Shown: one piece after another, positions 6,913 to 13,408 of the stretch | Layout of the letters: every line of letters begins with the position of its first letter | Numbering within the stretch: position 1 is the stretch's first letter | Assembly: GCA_964492365.1 (NCBI GenBank) | Contig: CAZBKA010000068.1 | Span: 1 to 16,723, forward strand | Length of the DNA: 16,723 nucleotides | Source: JAGLTN01 sp035403325 | GTDB lineage: Bacteria > Planctomycetota > Phycisphaerae > Sedimentisphaerales > Anaerobacaceae | Reading direction: 5' to 3' | Notes under the pieces: model-generated | What the model was told of the DNA's origin: nothing | Databases searched by the model: none | Seen by the model: the letters and a program-made list of their open reading frames with translations, nothing else | Program-made: the position numbers and the translations under genes

Positions 6913-8265
6913 TTATCCTACAAAAATATCTTCAGCAGCATATTCGTAATTTAATGTTTTCTGCTTTCCTATAAAGAAGAAGCCAGTTGCCATAGGACCT
7001 ACACGTCCGATGAACATCGTAATTATCAGAATTATTTTTCCAATAAAAGTTAAGCTGAATGTTATTCCGGTTGAAAGTCCGGTGTTTCCCATGGCGGAAA
7101 TAGTTTCGAATAATATCTGAAGATAAGAAGCCTTTTCTGTTGCGGATAGTATAATCATATCAATTACTATTATGATGAAAAACCACAGAAATACCCCGAT
7201 GGCTTTGTAAACAAACTGGTGTCCGATTCTTCTTTTGAAGAGACTTATGTTTTCTTCTTTTTCGCGAATCTGATGCCAGATAAAAACAAGCAGAAGGCCT
7301 AATGTTGAAGTTTTTATACCGCCACCCGTACTGCCTGGTGAAGCTCCTACAAACATAAGGAACATTATAAATGTGAGACTTGCAGATGTCATTGAACCAA
7401 TATCAACAGTATTAAAGCCATCGGTTGTAGATGCGGAGACTGCCTGAAAAGCGGATATCATTATCCTGTCGACAAAGCTTGTTGATGGTTGCCATTTTTC
7501 CGATATAAATACGATTGCTGTGCCGACAAGCATGAGGCAGGAGGTGGTAACGGCGACAATTTTTGTATGCACAGACAGCTTTCTTGGGTACTGTTTTTTA
7601 ATCGTTTTCCGCAAATATGAATACAAGTCGTGTAATACGATAAATCCTATTCCGCCTGTGATTGAGACAACAATAATAGTAAGATTTATTAGCCGATTGG
7701 TTTTATATCCGATAAGGCTGTCGCTGAAAAGGCTAAAACCAGCGGTACAAAAAGTTGAAATCGAGTGAAATATTCCAAGATATATGGCTTGGTGAAGCGG
7801 AAATTGAGGCATCCATAATAATGTTAATATGAATGCTCCTGTAATTTCAAAAGCCAAAGTGAATATCAGCACCATAGAAAAGAATCGCCCTATAGTTCTG
7901 TAGTCGGGGACAGAAAGTGATTCTTTTGCGACGATATTTGTCATGAAAGAGAGTCGCAGTCCCATGAAATATGCGAAAGATATTAAAAAGCTCATATAAC
8001 CGATGCCTCCGATTTGAAATACGCACAAGAGGACTATTTGGCCGAACATGTTGTAATATGTGCCGATATCGACAACTGCCAATCCGGTGGTGCTGATGCC
8101 TGAGGTTGCCATAAATAAGGAATCGATGAAAGGCTGATGTGTTCCTGTCTGTGATGATATGGGCAGTGATAGTAAAACAGCGCCTGTTAAAGTAACCAGG
8201 CCGTAACCGATGATAAGAATCTGAAACGCTGTAAAATTCCCGAACCAACTTCGTATAAAAGCCAT
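6913..8265 (-). CDS. ktrB: KtrB/TrkH-type potassium channel-transporter subunit
   Basis: From ATG at 8265 the product is 450 residues, the size of KtrB. It is very hydrophobic and has four selectivity-filter loops: STTGLAVVD, STFCTAGFS, STTDGFNTVD and MGNTGLSTG. The GASPGSTGGGIKTS gate segment follows the third pore. Family knowledge: the subunit forms a dimeric K+ (often Na+-coupled) channel gated by a cytosolic RCK partner (KtrA/TrkA), which is not in this window. Start: the frame is open to 8349, but that stretch runs through an intrinsic terminator; the 8265 ATG has AAAGGA in front and the expected N-terminus. The gene stands alone, converges on rsmH, and is controlled by a c-di-AMP riboswitch. 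The third filter loop has Asp before GF, where I would more often expect a small residue. Confidence 0.92.
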   Translation of the reverse strand: MAFIRSWFGNFTAFQILIIGYGLVTLTGAVLLSLPISSQTGTHQPFIDSLFMATSGISTTGLAVVDIGTYYNMFGQIVLLCVFQIGGIGYMSFLISFAYFMGLRLSFMTNIVAKESLSVPDYRTIGRFFSMVLIFTLAFEITGAFILTLLWMPQFPLHQAIYLGIFHSISTFCTAGFSLFSDSLIGYKTNRLINLTIIVVSITGGIGFIVLHDLYSYLRKTIKKQYPRKLSVHTKIVAVTTSCLMLVGTAIVFISEKWQPSTSFVDRIMISAFQAVSASTTDGFNTVDIGSMTSASLTFIMFLMFVGASPGSTGGGIKTSTLGLLLVFIWHQIREKEENISLFKRRIGHQFVYKAIGVFLWFFIIIVIDMIILSATEKASYLQILFETISAMGNTGLSTGITFSLTFIGKIILIITMFIGRVGPMATGFFFIGKQKTLNYEYAAEDIFVG

Positions 8266-8297
8266 TTTTCCTTTACCTCTGGGCAAAGGTGGCGCAT

Positions 8298-8326
8298 AAA
8301 AAAAACTGCCGGGATTAGCAGTTTTT
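8298..8326 (-). terminator. Riboswitch-controlled intrinsic terminator before ktrB
   Basis: Arms AAAAACTGC (8301-8309) and GCAGTTTTT (8318-8326) with an 8-nt loop are followed on the minus strand by eight T. It sits between the c-di-AMP aptamer and the ktrB ribosome-binding site, so it is the likely expression platform. Confidence 0.88.
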
Positions 8327-8342
8327 ATATTCCGCCATTGCC

Positions 8343-8455
8343 CTTTCAAATGCCTACGAGGTTAGCTGACGGGCTCGGGTTTGAAAGTACCCTATCCTTT
8401 TTGGGAATTCGCCCCTAAAATTGGGTCCCCCGTATCTATGCACTTACGCATAAAT
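8343..8455 (-). ncRNA. c-di-AMP riboswitch (ydaO/yuaA class)
   Basis: Read on the minus strand, the class hallmarks occur in order: TACGGGGGACC, an AGGGGCGAATTCCC segment, GATAGGGTACTTTC, ACCCGAGCCCGTCAGCTAAC and CTCGTAGGCAT. P1 can form from ATGC (8451-8448) with GCAT (8353-8350). CTTTCAAA inside the aptamer (8387-8380) is exactly complementary to TTTGAAAG at its 3' edge (8350-8343), which could be the 3'-tail pairing of this class. Known role: c-di-AMP binding usually turns off potassium-uptake and cell-wall genes. Here it precedes a terminator and a K+ transporter, the textbook context. Recognition is from memory of the consensus; exact ends are approximate. Confidence 0.92.
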
Positions 8456-8463
8456 CTCGGCTA

Positions 8464-8494
8464 CAATAATTTAATTATTGGTGGTGATTATCAC
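8464..8494. other. Two adjacent short inverted repeats upstream of the riboswitch
   Basis: CAATAAT and ATTATTG around TTA (8464-8480), and GTGAT and ATCAC around T (8484-8494). They lie where the ktrB promoter should be. I see no convincing -35/-10 pair, so an operator role is only possible. Confidence 0.3.
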
Positions 8495-8520
8495 ATATTT
8501 GAGCAGCAGAGTAAAGAAAA

Positions 8521-8610
8521 ATGTATTTTGCAAAAAAAAATGGCTGGGAGAAAGAGGAAGCTGAGTTTGGTAAATCAGCTAAGTTTCGCTGGGCGATAAA
8601 AGCGGAGTGA
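8521..8610 (+). pseudogene. Mini-ORF ending in an RsmH-like C-terminus
   Basis: From ATG at 8521 an open frame of 29 codons ends in GKSAKFRWAIKAE and TGA. Its last part is the exact 31-bp rsmH repeat, read in the same frame as in rsmH. The first 18 codons do not resemble RsmH. It is best read as a relic of an rsmH end, not a working gene. Confidence 0.55.
8578..8608 (+). repeat. 31-bp direct repeat of the rsmH 3' end, copy B
   Basis: Identical to 6837-6867. The two copies bracket the ktrB gene and its riboswitch, 1.7 kb in total. Confidence 0.95.
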
Positions 8611-8628
8611 GTTTCAAAGCAGGATAAT

Positions 8629-8991
8629 TTATTCATATTCTGTGTATTTTTTGCAGTTGCCTTTTGCTTTTTCTATGGGGTATTTGGCTTTATTGATGTC
8701 TATTTTTTTGCTGGTAACATCAAAGAGGTCTATGTTTAGTGCGTTGCAGAGGTAGATTGTGAATAGGAAAATGTCTCCTATTTCTTCTTTAACGGCATTG
8801 AGTTGTTTCGGGTTTAGTTTTTCGGATTGGGCTGGGGTTTTCCAGAGGAAGTTTTCCATTAGTTCAGCGGCTTCTATAGTCAGACCTTCAGCGAGGTTTT
8901 TGGGGTTGTGAAACTGCTGCCAATCTCTTTCATCGCGAAATTTCAGGGCTTTTTCTATCAGTTTTTTAAAGGTCTCATTTGACTGGGGCAT
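8629..8991 (-). CDS. MazG-like nucleotide pyrophosphohydrolase
   Basis: A 120-residue all-alpha protein of the short MazG-like/RS21-C6 type. Metal-binding motifs are E40xxE43 (TIEAAEL) and E70xxD73 (KEEIGD). The stretches RDWQQFHNPKNLA (22-34) and NKAKYPIEKAKG (100-111) are characteristic. Members cleave nucleoside triphosphates, often dCTP or damaged nucleotides, to the monophosphate and pyrophosphate; the substrate here is unknown. The length is normal for the single-domain form. It stands alone, reading towards the rsmH-tail repeat, and diverges from pdxJ. Confidence 0.88.
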   Translation of the reverse strand: MPQSNETFKKLIEKALKFRDERDWQQFHNPKNLAEGLTIEAAELMENFLWKTPAQSEKLNPKQLNAVKEEIGDIFLFTIYLCNALNIDLFDVTSKKIDINKAKYPIEKAKGNCKKYTEYE

Positions 8992-9084
8992 TTTTAGTTT
9001 TCCTTAAATAGGCTTAATGGTAAAAAGTACAACTTGGTGTATTATAAGGGCGATTGGTTTTGTTTTAAAGCTAAAAAGCTTATC

Positions 9085-9112
9085 TTGCAATGCTTGTGAG
9101 GTGTTGTATAAT
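9085..9112 (+). promoter_or_regulatory. Candidate pdxJ promoter
   Basis: TTGCAA (9085-9090), a 16-bp spacer and a perfect TATAAT (9107-9112). A start near 9119 leaves about 40 nt before the ATG at 9160 but only about 17 before the alternative ATG at 9136. Confidence 0.7.
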
Positions 9113-9159
9113 CTGGTTGTTTAGTTGTTTTTTTAATGGAACAGACAGGTACGGTAAAA

Positions 9160-9885
9160 ATGACCAGGCTTAGTGTTAATCTTAATAAGGTAGCGTTGCT
9201 TAGGAATGCGCGGGATTTGAATATGCCGAGCGTTATTGAGGCGGCGATGGTTGTTATCGATGCGGGCGGGGAGGGGATTACAGTTCATCCCAGACCTGAT
9301 GAGAGGCATATCCGTTATAGCGATGCTTATGAGTTGGCGAAGATGCTGACGGTTGAATATAATATCGAGGGGAATCCATTTCTGGGCAGATATATGGAGC
9401 TGATGGAGAATATCAGACCTGCTCAGGCGACTTTGGTGCCAGATGATCCTAAGGCCAATACTTCGGACCATGGCTGGGATGTCAAAGGTAATGTTGGGAG
9501 GCTGACGGCGGTTATAAAGGAGTTGAAAGGCCTGGGGATCCGTGTGAGTTTGTTTATGGATTATGACAATCTAGCGGGGATAAAGCAGGCAGCGAAGATC
9601 GGTGCAGACAGGGTTGAGCTTTATACTGAGCCTTACGCGACGGCATTTTCAAGTGGAAAAGAACTGGATGGTATGATAGAGAAGTATGCTTTGGCTGCGA
9701 GAACAGCTTGCGAGGTTGGGCTTGGAGTGAATGCCGGACATGACCTTAATCTTAAAAATCTTGGTTTGTTTAGTGAAAAGGTGCCGGGGGTTCTTGAGGT
9801 TTCTATCGGGCATGCGCTTATTTCTGAGGCTTTATACCTTGGGCTTGGGCAGACAGTTAGAGAGTATATTAAAATTCTTTCTTAA
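9160..9885 (+). CDS. pdxJ: Pyridoxine 5'-phosphate synthase
   Basis: A 241-residue TIM-barrel enzyme that joins 1-deoxyxylulose 5-phosphate and 3-amino-2-oxopropyl phosphate into pyridoxine 5'-phosphate. Visible motifs are GITVHPRPDERHI (catalytic His43), NIEGNP (Glu70), NAGHDL (His194) and SIGHAL. The N-terminal motif is VNLNKVALLRNAR; Proteobacteria have VNIDHIATLRNAR, so the Asp-His pair is Asn-Lys here. As I recall, Bacteroidota PdxJ show the same change together with PRPDERHIRYSD and YTEPYA, so this is a clade trait, not a defect. ATG at 9160 is preferred over 9136 because the family starts there and AGG lies before it. dapA follows about 100 bp later. Confidence 0.94.
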   Translation: MTRLSVNLNKVALLRNARDLNMPSVIEAAMVVIDAGGEGITVHPRPDERHIRYSDAYELAKMLTVEYNIEGNPFLGRYMELMENIRPAQATLVPDDPKANTSDHGWDVKGNVGRLTAVIKELKGLGIRVSLFMDYDNLAGIKQAAKIGADRVELYTEPYATAFSSGKELDGMIEKYALAARTACEVGLGVNAGHDLNLKNLGLFSEKVPGVLEVSIGHALISEALYLGLGQTVREYIKILS

Positions 9886-9891
9886 TTTTTA

Positions 9892-9919
9892 TTGAGTTGG
9901 TATTTTAAATTATTATTAT
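9892..9919 (+). promoter_or_regulatory. Candidate dapA promoter
   Basis: TTGAGT (9892-9897), a 16-bp spacer and TATTAT (9914-9919) lie just after pdxJ. The AT-rich setting makes chance matches easy. Confidence 0.35.
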
Positions 9920-9989
9920 ATCAACAAAATGTTAGTTTTGAATTTAACACTGATTTTTTGTCAGACTGATTTTACAGGAGAGCATTTTT

Positions 9990-10865
9990 ATGTTTACAGG
10001 TGCGATGGTTGCGTTGATTACGCCTTTTAAAGACGGTGAGATTGACTTTAATACTTTTGAAGAGCTTATTGAGTTCCAGATTGAAAACGGGATTGACGCG
10101 ATAGTGCCGGTAGGGACCACAGGTGAAAGCCCGACTCTTAGTCATGCTGAGCAAAAAAGTGTTATGGAAAGAGCAGTGAAGGTTGCTGCGGGGCAGGTTC
10201 CTGTTATTGTAGGTGCAGGCTCAAACAGTACCGCTGAGGCGATAGACCTGACAGCCTTTGCGAAAAAAGCAGGCGCCTCTGCGACGCTGCAGGTTTGTCC
10301 CTATTATAACAAACCAACACAAGAAGGTTTCTATCAGCATTTTAAAGCGATAGCGGAAGAAGTAGATCTGCCTATCATCATGTATAATATTCCAGGCAGG
10401 TGCGGCGGGACCGGTTTGACACCTGAAACAATAGCAAGACTTTCCGCATTGGAAAATATTGTCGGCATAAAAGAGGCAACTGGTTCTCTTGATCAGACAA
10501 GCTCGATAGTCGACCTTTGTGATATTACGATAATTTCCGGAGATGATTCGCTTACATTGCCTTTGGCATCGGTTGGAGCAAAAGGTGTTATCAGTGTTGT
10601 TGCTAATATTGTTCCGGCAGATGTTAAAGCGATGACGGATCTTATTTTGGAAGGTGATTTTGTTTCAGCGAGGAAATGGCACCAGAAGCTTTTCAAACTG
10701 AGCAAAAACCTTTTATCACTGGCGTCAAACCCGATACCTATTAAGGCTGCTATGTCAATGCTGGAGATGGCTTCTGAGGAGTTAAGGCTTCCGATGGTTC
10801 CTCTGGATGCGAACGGCAAAGTGATACTTAAAAAAGCGTTGAAGGATTACGGCTTACTTGCTTAA
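9990..10865 (+). CDS. dapA: 4-hydroxy-tetrahydrodipicolinate synthase
   Basis: A 291-residue class I aldolase barrel of normal DapA length. It condenses pyruvate with aspartate semialdehyde, the first step towards lysine and meso-diaminopimelate. Key residues are all visible: GTTGE (42-46, with Thr43/Thr44), YYNKP (Tyr105/106), Tyr132 and Arg137 in YNIPGR, and the Schiff-base Lys161 in GIKEATG. An AGGAG site lies about 9 nt before the ATG. Related aldolases (NanA, KDG aldolase) share the fold, but the N-terminal GAMVALITPF and the YNIPGR motif favour DapA. Its last 12 bp overlap the end of the convergent glycosyltransferase gene. Confidence 0.95.
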   Translation: MFTGAMVALITPFKDGEIDFNTFEELIEFQIENGIDAIVPVGTTGESPTLSHAEQKSVMERAVKVAAGQVPVIVGAGSNSTAEAIDLTAFAKKAGASATLQVCPYYNKPTQEGFYQHFKAIAEEVDLPIIMYNIPGRCGGTGLTPETIARLSALENIVGIKEATGSLDQTSSIVDLCDITIISGDDSLTLPLASVGAKGVISVVANIVPADVKAMTDLILEGDFVSARKWHQKLFKLSKNLLSLASNPIPIKAAMSMLEMASEELRLPMVPLDANGKVILKKALKDYGLLA

Positions 10866-11960
10866 GATGCTATTGTAAACATCTATTGTCTCGTTTATCA
10901 TGGTCGAGACCGAATGATGTTTTCTTATTATTTCCTGATTGTTCTGGGCGAGCTTTCGTGCGAAGTCCCTGTCGTTGAAGAGTTTTTGTATCGATGAATA
11001 GATGCTGAGTTCGTCTTTTGGGTCGAATATTACCGCTGTTTCATTTTCAATGATCAGATCGTCAGCGCCGCCTTTGCATCCAGCGATAGCGAGGCCTGTG
11101 CCCATGGCTTCAATCAGCATAGGATTGAATGAATGATCCGGTGTCGGTTGAATGAATATGTCACTAACAGCCAGTATGTTTTGCCATGGTAGTGTATCAG
11201 GTATTATTGTAATTGTCTGGACGAGGGCTAGTTCGTGGATAAGTTTTCGAAGGGGCAATTCGCTTTTTCCGCTTGCAATTATTACGAGCATAAATTCGTA
11301 ACCATCAATTGCCAGATGACGGATCGCTGAGAGCATGCTTGCTATTTTTTCAGTATGCGAGGTGTCGATGGCGGTTACCATACATACAATCTGATTTAAG
11401 TTTTTTAAGCAATTAACATGATTCTGTGCAAATGTTCCTACATTTATATGCTTGACCCTGTCGGCAAGACTGGGGTAAAGCCTTTTGAAATTTTCAACCA
11501 TATTCTGGGTAGGCATAATAAAAGCGGAACATCTTTTAGCAGATATCTCGAGTGTTTTACAATGCTTTTCGAGGGAGTTAAATGAAAGTATATAATTGAG
11601 ATTCAAAGCTTTTGAAAGGTTTCTTGTAAGAGAGACTTTTGCAGGGCAAAGACAATGGATAATATTTGGTCTTAACTTCGATATACTTTCGAGGAGTATC
11701 TGTTTATTTTTGTTATTGAATATGAATGGAATATTAAAGAAAGGGTGTCTGATAATTTCTACTGCTGGCAAAGCTACAGAATCAAGTTTGTATTGCGGCG
11801 GACATACTACGACAGGGCTGATGGAGTTATCTGCTAATCCTAAAAGCAATCGCTGAAGAAGATTTTTATGAAGTGTTGCACTATCTTCGGAGACTATTAA
11901 CACAGGCCTGGGGCGTCTGATTTTTGGTCTATCGATTGTAGTTTCTAATTCTTCTGTCAT
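10854..11960 (-). CDS. GT-B (GT4-like) glycosyltransferase
   Basis: A 368-residue protein with the two-domain GT-B layout. The N-half starts near PRPVLIVSED and contains LRPNIIHCLCP. The C-half holds the nucleotide-sugar site: VSDIFIQPTPDHSFNPMLIEAMGTGLAIAG, then GGADDLI, and a final helix with ARKLAQNNQEIIRKHHS. In most GT4 enzymes the donor site is E-x7-E; here the second Glu is present (LIEAM) but the first is His (in DHSF), so activity or mechanism may differ. Donor and acceptor are unknown. No signal peptide is seen. It is the downstream neighbour of panB (111 bp gap) and its last codons overlap dapA by 12 bp on the opposite strand. Confidence 0.8.
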   Translation of the reverse strand: MTEELETTIDRPKIRRPRPVLIVSEDSATLHKNLLQRLLLGLADNSISPVVVCPPQYKLDSVALPAVEIIRHPFFNIPFIFNNKNKQILLESISKLRPNIIHCLCPAKVSLTRNLSKALNLNYILSFNSLEKHCKTLEISAKRCSAFIMPTQNMVENFKRLYPSLADRVKHINVGTFAQNHVNCLKNLNQIVCMVTAIDTSHTEKIASMLSAIRHLAIDGYEFMLVIIASGKSELPLRKLIHELALVQTITIIPDTLPWQNILAVSDIFIQPTPDHSFNPMLIEAMGTGLAIAGCKGGADDLIIENETAVIFDPKDELSIYSSIQKLFNDRDFARKLAQNNQEIIRKHHSVSTMINETIDVYNSILSK

Positions 11961-12071
11961 TTAGTAAAGCCTATCATATTTATATTAAGTCAATTATATG
12001 TAATATTACAGCAAAATAATTCGGTTGGCTATCAGAAACAGGCTTTATTGTTATTGAATTTTAGTTATTGA

Positions 12072-12929
12072 TTAGCTTCTCACTTCAGTCATCATTTTTT
12101 TAAGCAGATCCAATTGCCCTGTTTTCATATGATAGCAGTGGTCGTTATCCGGGAATTTATTTTCCATGACATCTTTTGCGTAATTTGTGAAAGCATCTAT
12201 GGTTTTTTCAGCAAGGTTGCTGTATTTAAATGAGAATTTAGGTAAGTTGCCTTGAGTTAAACCAAGAATATCTGGAGCTACGAGTACCTGCCCATCGCAA
12301 TAAGGTCCAGAGCCACAACTGATAACGGGCACATTTGATAGTTGTGTTATTATCTCGGCAACTTCAGCGGCGGTTCCCTCAACCAGAAGGGCACTTGCGC
12401 CAGCATCGACCATTTTTTTTGCGGAGGCAATAAGTTCCAGTGCCATTTCGGCGGTTGTTGCTTCCGCTTTGAATCTGCCAATTTTGCTGATAGATTGAGG
12501 TTTAATGCCTATATGTGCCATCACAGCTATTCCAGCGTTGCTTATTGCAGTTATGATATCCAGAGAAGAATTGTTAGCTTCGACCTTGACCATATCAGCA
12601 CCGGCTTCGGCGATGAATCTGCCTGCGTTTTTAATTGCATCGTATATTCCGAGATTATATGACAAAAATGGCATATCAGCGACGGTAAACGCCTTTGGAG
12701 CCGCCCGATGGACTGCGGCGGTTATAGTAACCATGAAATCCATGGTTGCAGGCAGTGTAGAGTCATAGCCTAACATAAGCTGAGCAGCGGAATCTCCAAC
12801 GATCATCATTTCGATACCTGCTTGTGCGGCGAGCGAGGCGGTAGTATAATCATAGCAACTGACAGCGGTAATTTTTTTATTCTGTTGTTTTGCTTCCGCA
12901 AGATCAGCAATAGTAATTTTTTTATTCAT
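12072..12929 (-). CDS. panB: 3-methyl-2-oxobutanoate hydroxymethyltransferase
   Basis: From ATG at 12929 the product is 285 residues, normal for PanB. It transfers a one-carbon unit from methylene-tetrahydrofolate to ketoisovalerate, giving ketopantoate for pantothenate and coenzyme A. Metal ligands are Asp46 (VGDS), Asp85 (VADMPF) and Glu117 (VKVEAN); the catalytic Glu184 lies in LLVEGT. HIGIKPQS and SGPYCDGQVLV are further family blocks. The frame continues to a TTG at 12947, but ATG is preferred. Neither panC nor panD is adjacent. A promoter lies at 13008-13037. Confidence 0.95.
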   Translation of the reverse strand: MNKKITIADLAEAKQQNKKITAVSCYDYTTASLAAQAGIEMMIVGDSAAQLMLGYDSTLPATMDFMVTITAAVHRAAPKAFTVADMPFLSYNLGIYDAIKNAGRFIAEAGADMVKVEANNSSLDIITAISNAGIAVMAHIGIKPQSISKIGRFKAEATTAEMALELIASAKKMVDAGASALLVEGTAAEVAEIITQLSNVPVISCGSGPYCDGQVLVAPDILGLTQGNLPKFSFKYSNLAEKTIDAFTNYAKDVMENKFPDNDHCYHMKTGQLDLLKKMMTEVRS

Positions 12930-13007
12930 AGCATTATTGTAAGACAAATATTTAAAATTAACAATTTTTTAGTTAAAATATCAGAACAAAAAAAAAGAAT
13001 TTGGCGT

Positions 13008-13037
13008 ATAATATCGTAGATTTTAAAGCGGATTCAA
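13008..13037 (-). promoter_or_regulatory. Candidate panB promoter
   Basis: Minus-strand TTGAAT (13032-13037), an 18-bp spacer and TATTAT (13008-13013), giving a leader of about 70 nt before the panB ATG. Confidence 0.6.
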
Positions 13038-13041
13038 GGTT

Positions 13042-13121
13042 TATTTGGGAATATTAAATTTTTAAGATTTTTTTACTTTAAAAGTTTAGCCTTAGCTGAT
13101 AGAAAAGTATTTGGGAATATT
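13042..13121. repeat. 14-bp direct repeat pair TATTTGGGAATATT
   Basis: Exact copies lie at 13042-13055 and 13108-13121, 66 bp apart from start to start, just upstream of the panB promoter. Confidence 0.7.
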
Positions 13122-13181
13122 GAGATTTTCATTAAAGAAACTTGTGCTCTTTTTTCGATTGTTAAGATATATGTGGGGTGT

Positions 13182-13272
13182 TAATAATATATTCTGATAT
13201 AGGAAGCCATTATTTGCTTTTCATCACCCTCCTCCGAAGCCAGGTTCTGAATTGTAGAATCTGGCTTTTATT
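13182..13272 (+). ncRNA. Candidate small RNA with C-rich segment
   Basis: No gene reads into the plus-strand terminator at 13237-13267, so a transcript starting in the gap is implied. TTGTTA (13159-13164), 17 bp, TAATAA (13182-13187) is a weak possible promoter. The RNA would be about 80 nt: a small stem (GAAGC with GCTTT), then unpaired CACCCTCCTCC, then the terminator hairpin. Such C-rich single-stranded parts in sRNAs pair with Shine-Dalgarno sites. This is inference from layout only. Confidence 0.35.
13237..13272 (+). terminator. Hairpin terminator in the intergenic gap
   Basis: Arms AAGCCAGGTTCT (13237-13248) and AGAATCTGGCTT (13256-13267) pair over 12 positions, one a G-U wobble, around a 7-nt loop, followed by TTATTATTT. 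The T-rich side favours the plus strand. Confidence 0.65.
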
Positions 13273-13408
13273 ATTTGATCAAATCTTTATTTTTGCAAAA
13301 ATGGTTTGTTATTTTGCGAAATATCATGGTTTTTTGCTAATTAACACGCTATAAATTGAAACAACTGGTTTTTAATTTCTATTAGTAGAGAATTAGAATG
13401 GTTTAATT

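Larger units (their letters stand above)
12930..13408. other. 479-bp gene-free gap between divergent panB and the hydrolase gene
   Basis: The stretch is AT-rich and holds no convincing protein gene. It contains the panB promoter, a 14-bp direct repeat, a C-rich segment followed by a hairpin terminator on the plus strand, and about 130 bp before the hydrolase gene in which I see no clear promoter. Confidence 0.7.

Noticed and set aside
8266..8349. Longer ktrB start at 8349
   Set aside because: It would translate through the intrinsic terminator hairpin; the ATG at 8265 has a Shine-Dalgarno site and the expected N-terminus.
8381..8599. 72-codon plus-strand ORF across the riboswitch
   Set aside because: It is antisense to the aptamer and ends in another frame of the rsmH repeat; no protein character.
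9160..9885. PdxJ as an inactive enzyme because Asp-His is Asn-Lys
   Set aside because: The other catalytic residues are intact and, as I recall, the change is usual in Bacteroidota-type PdxJ.
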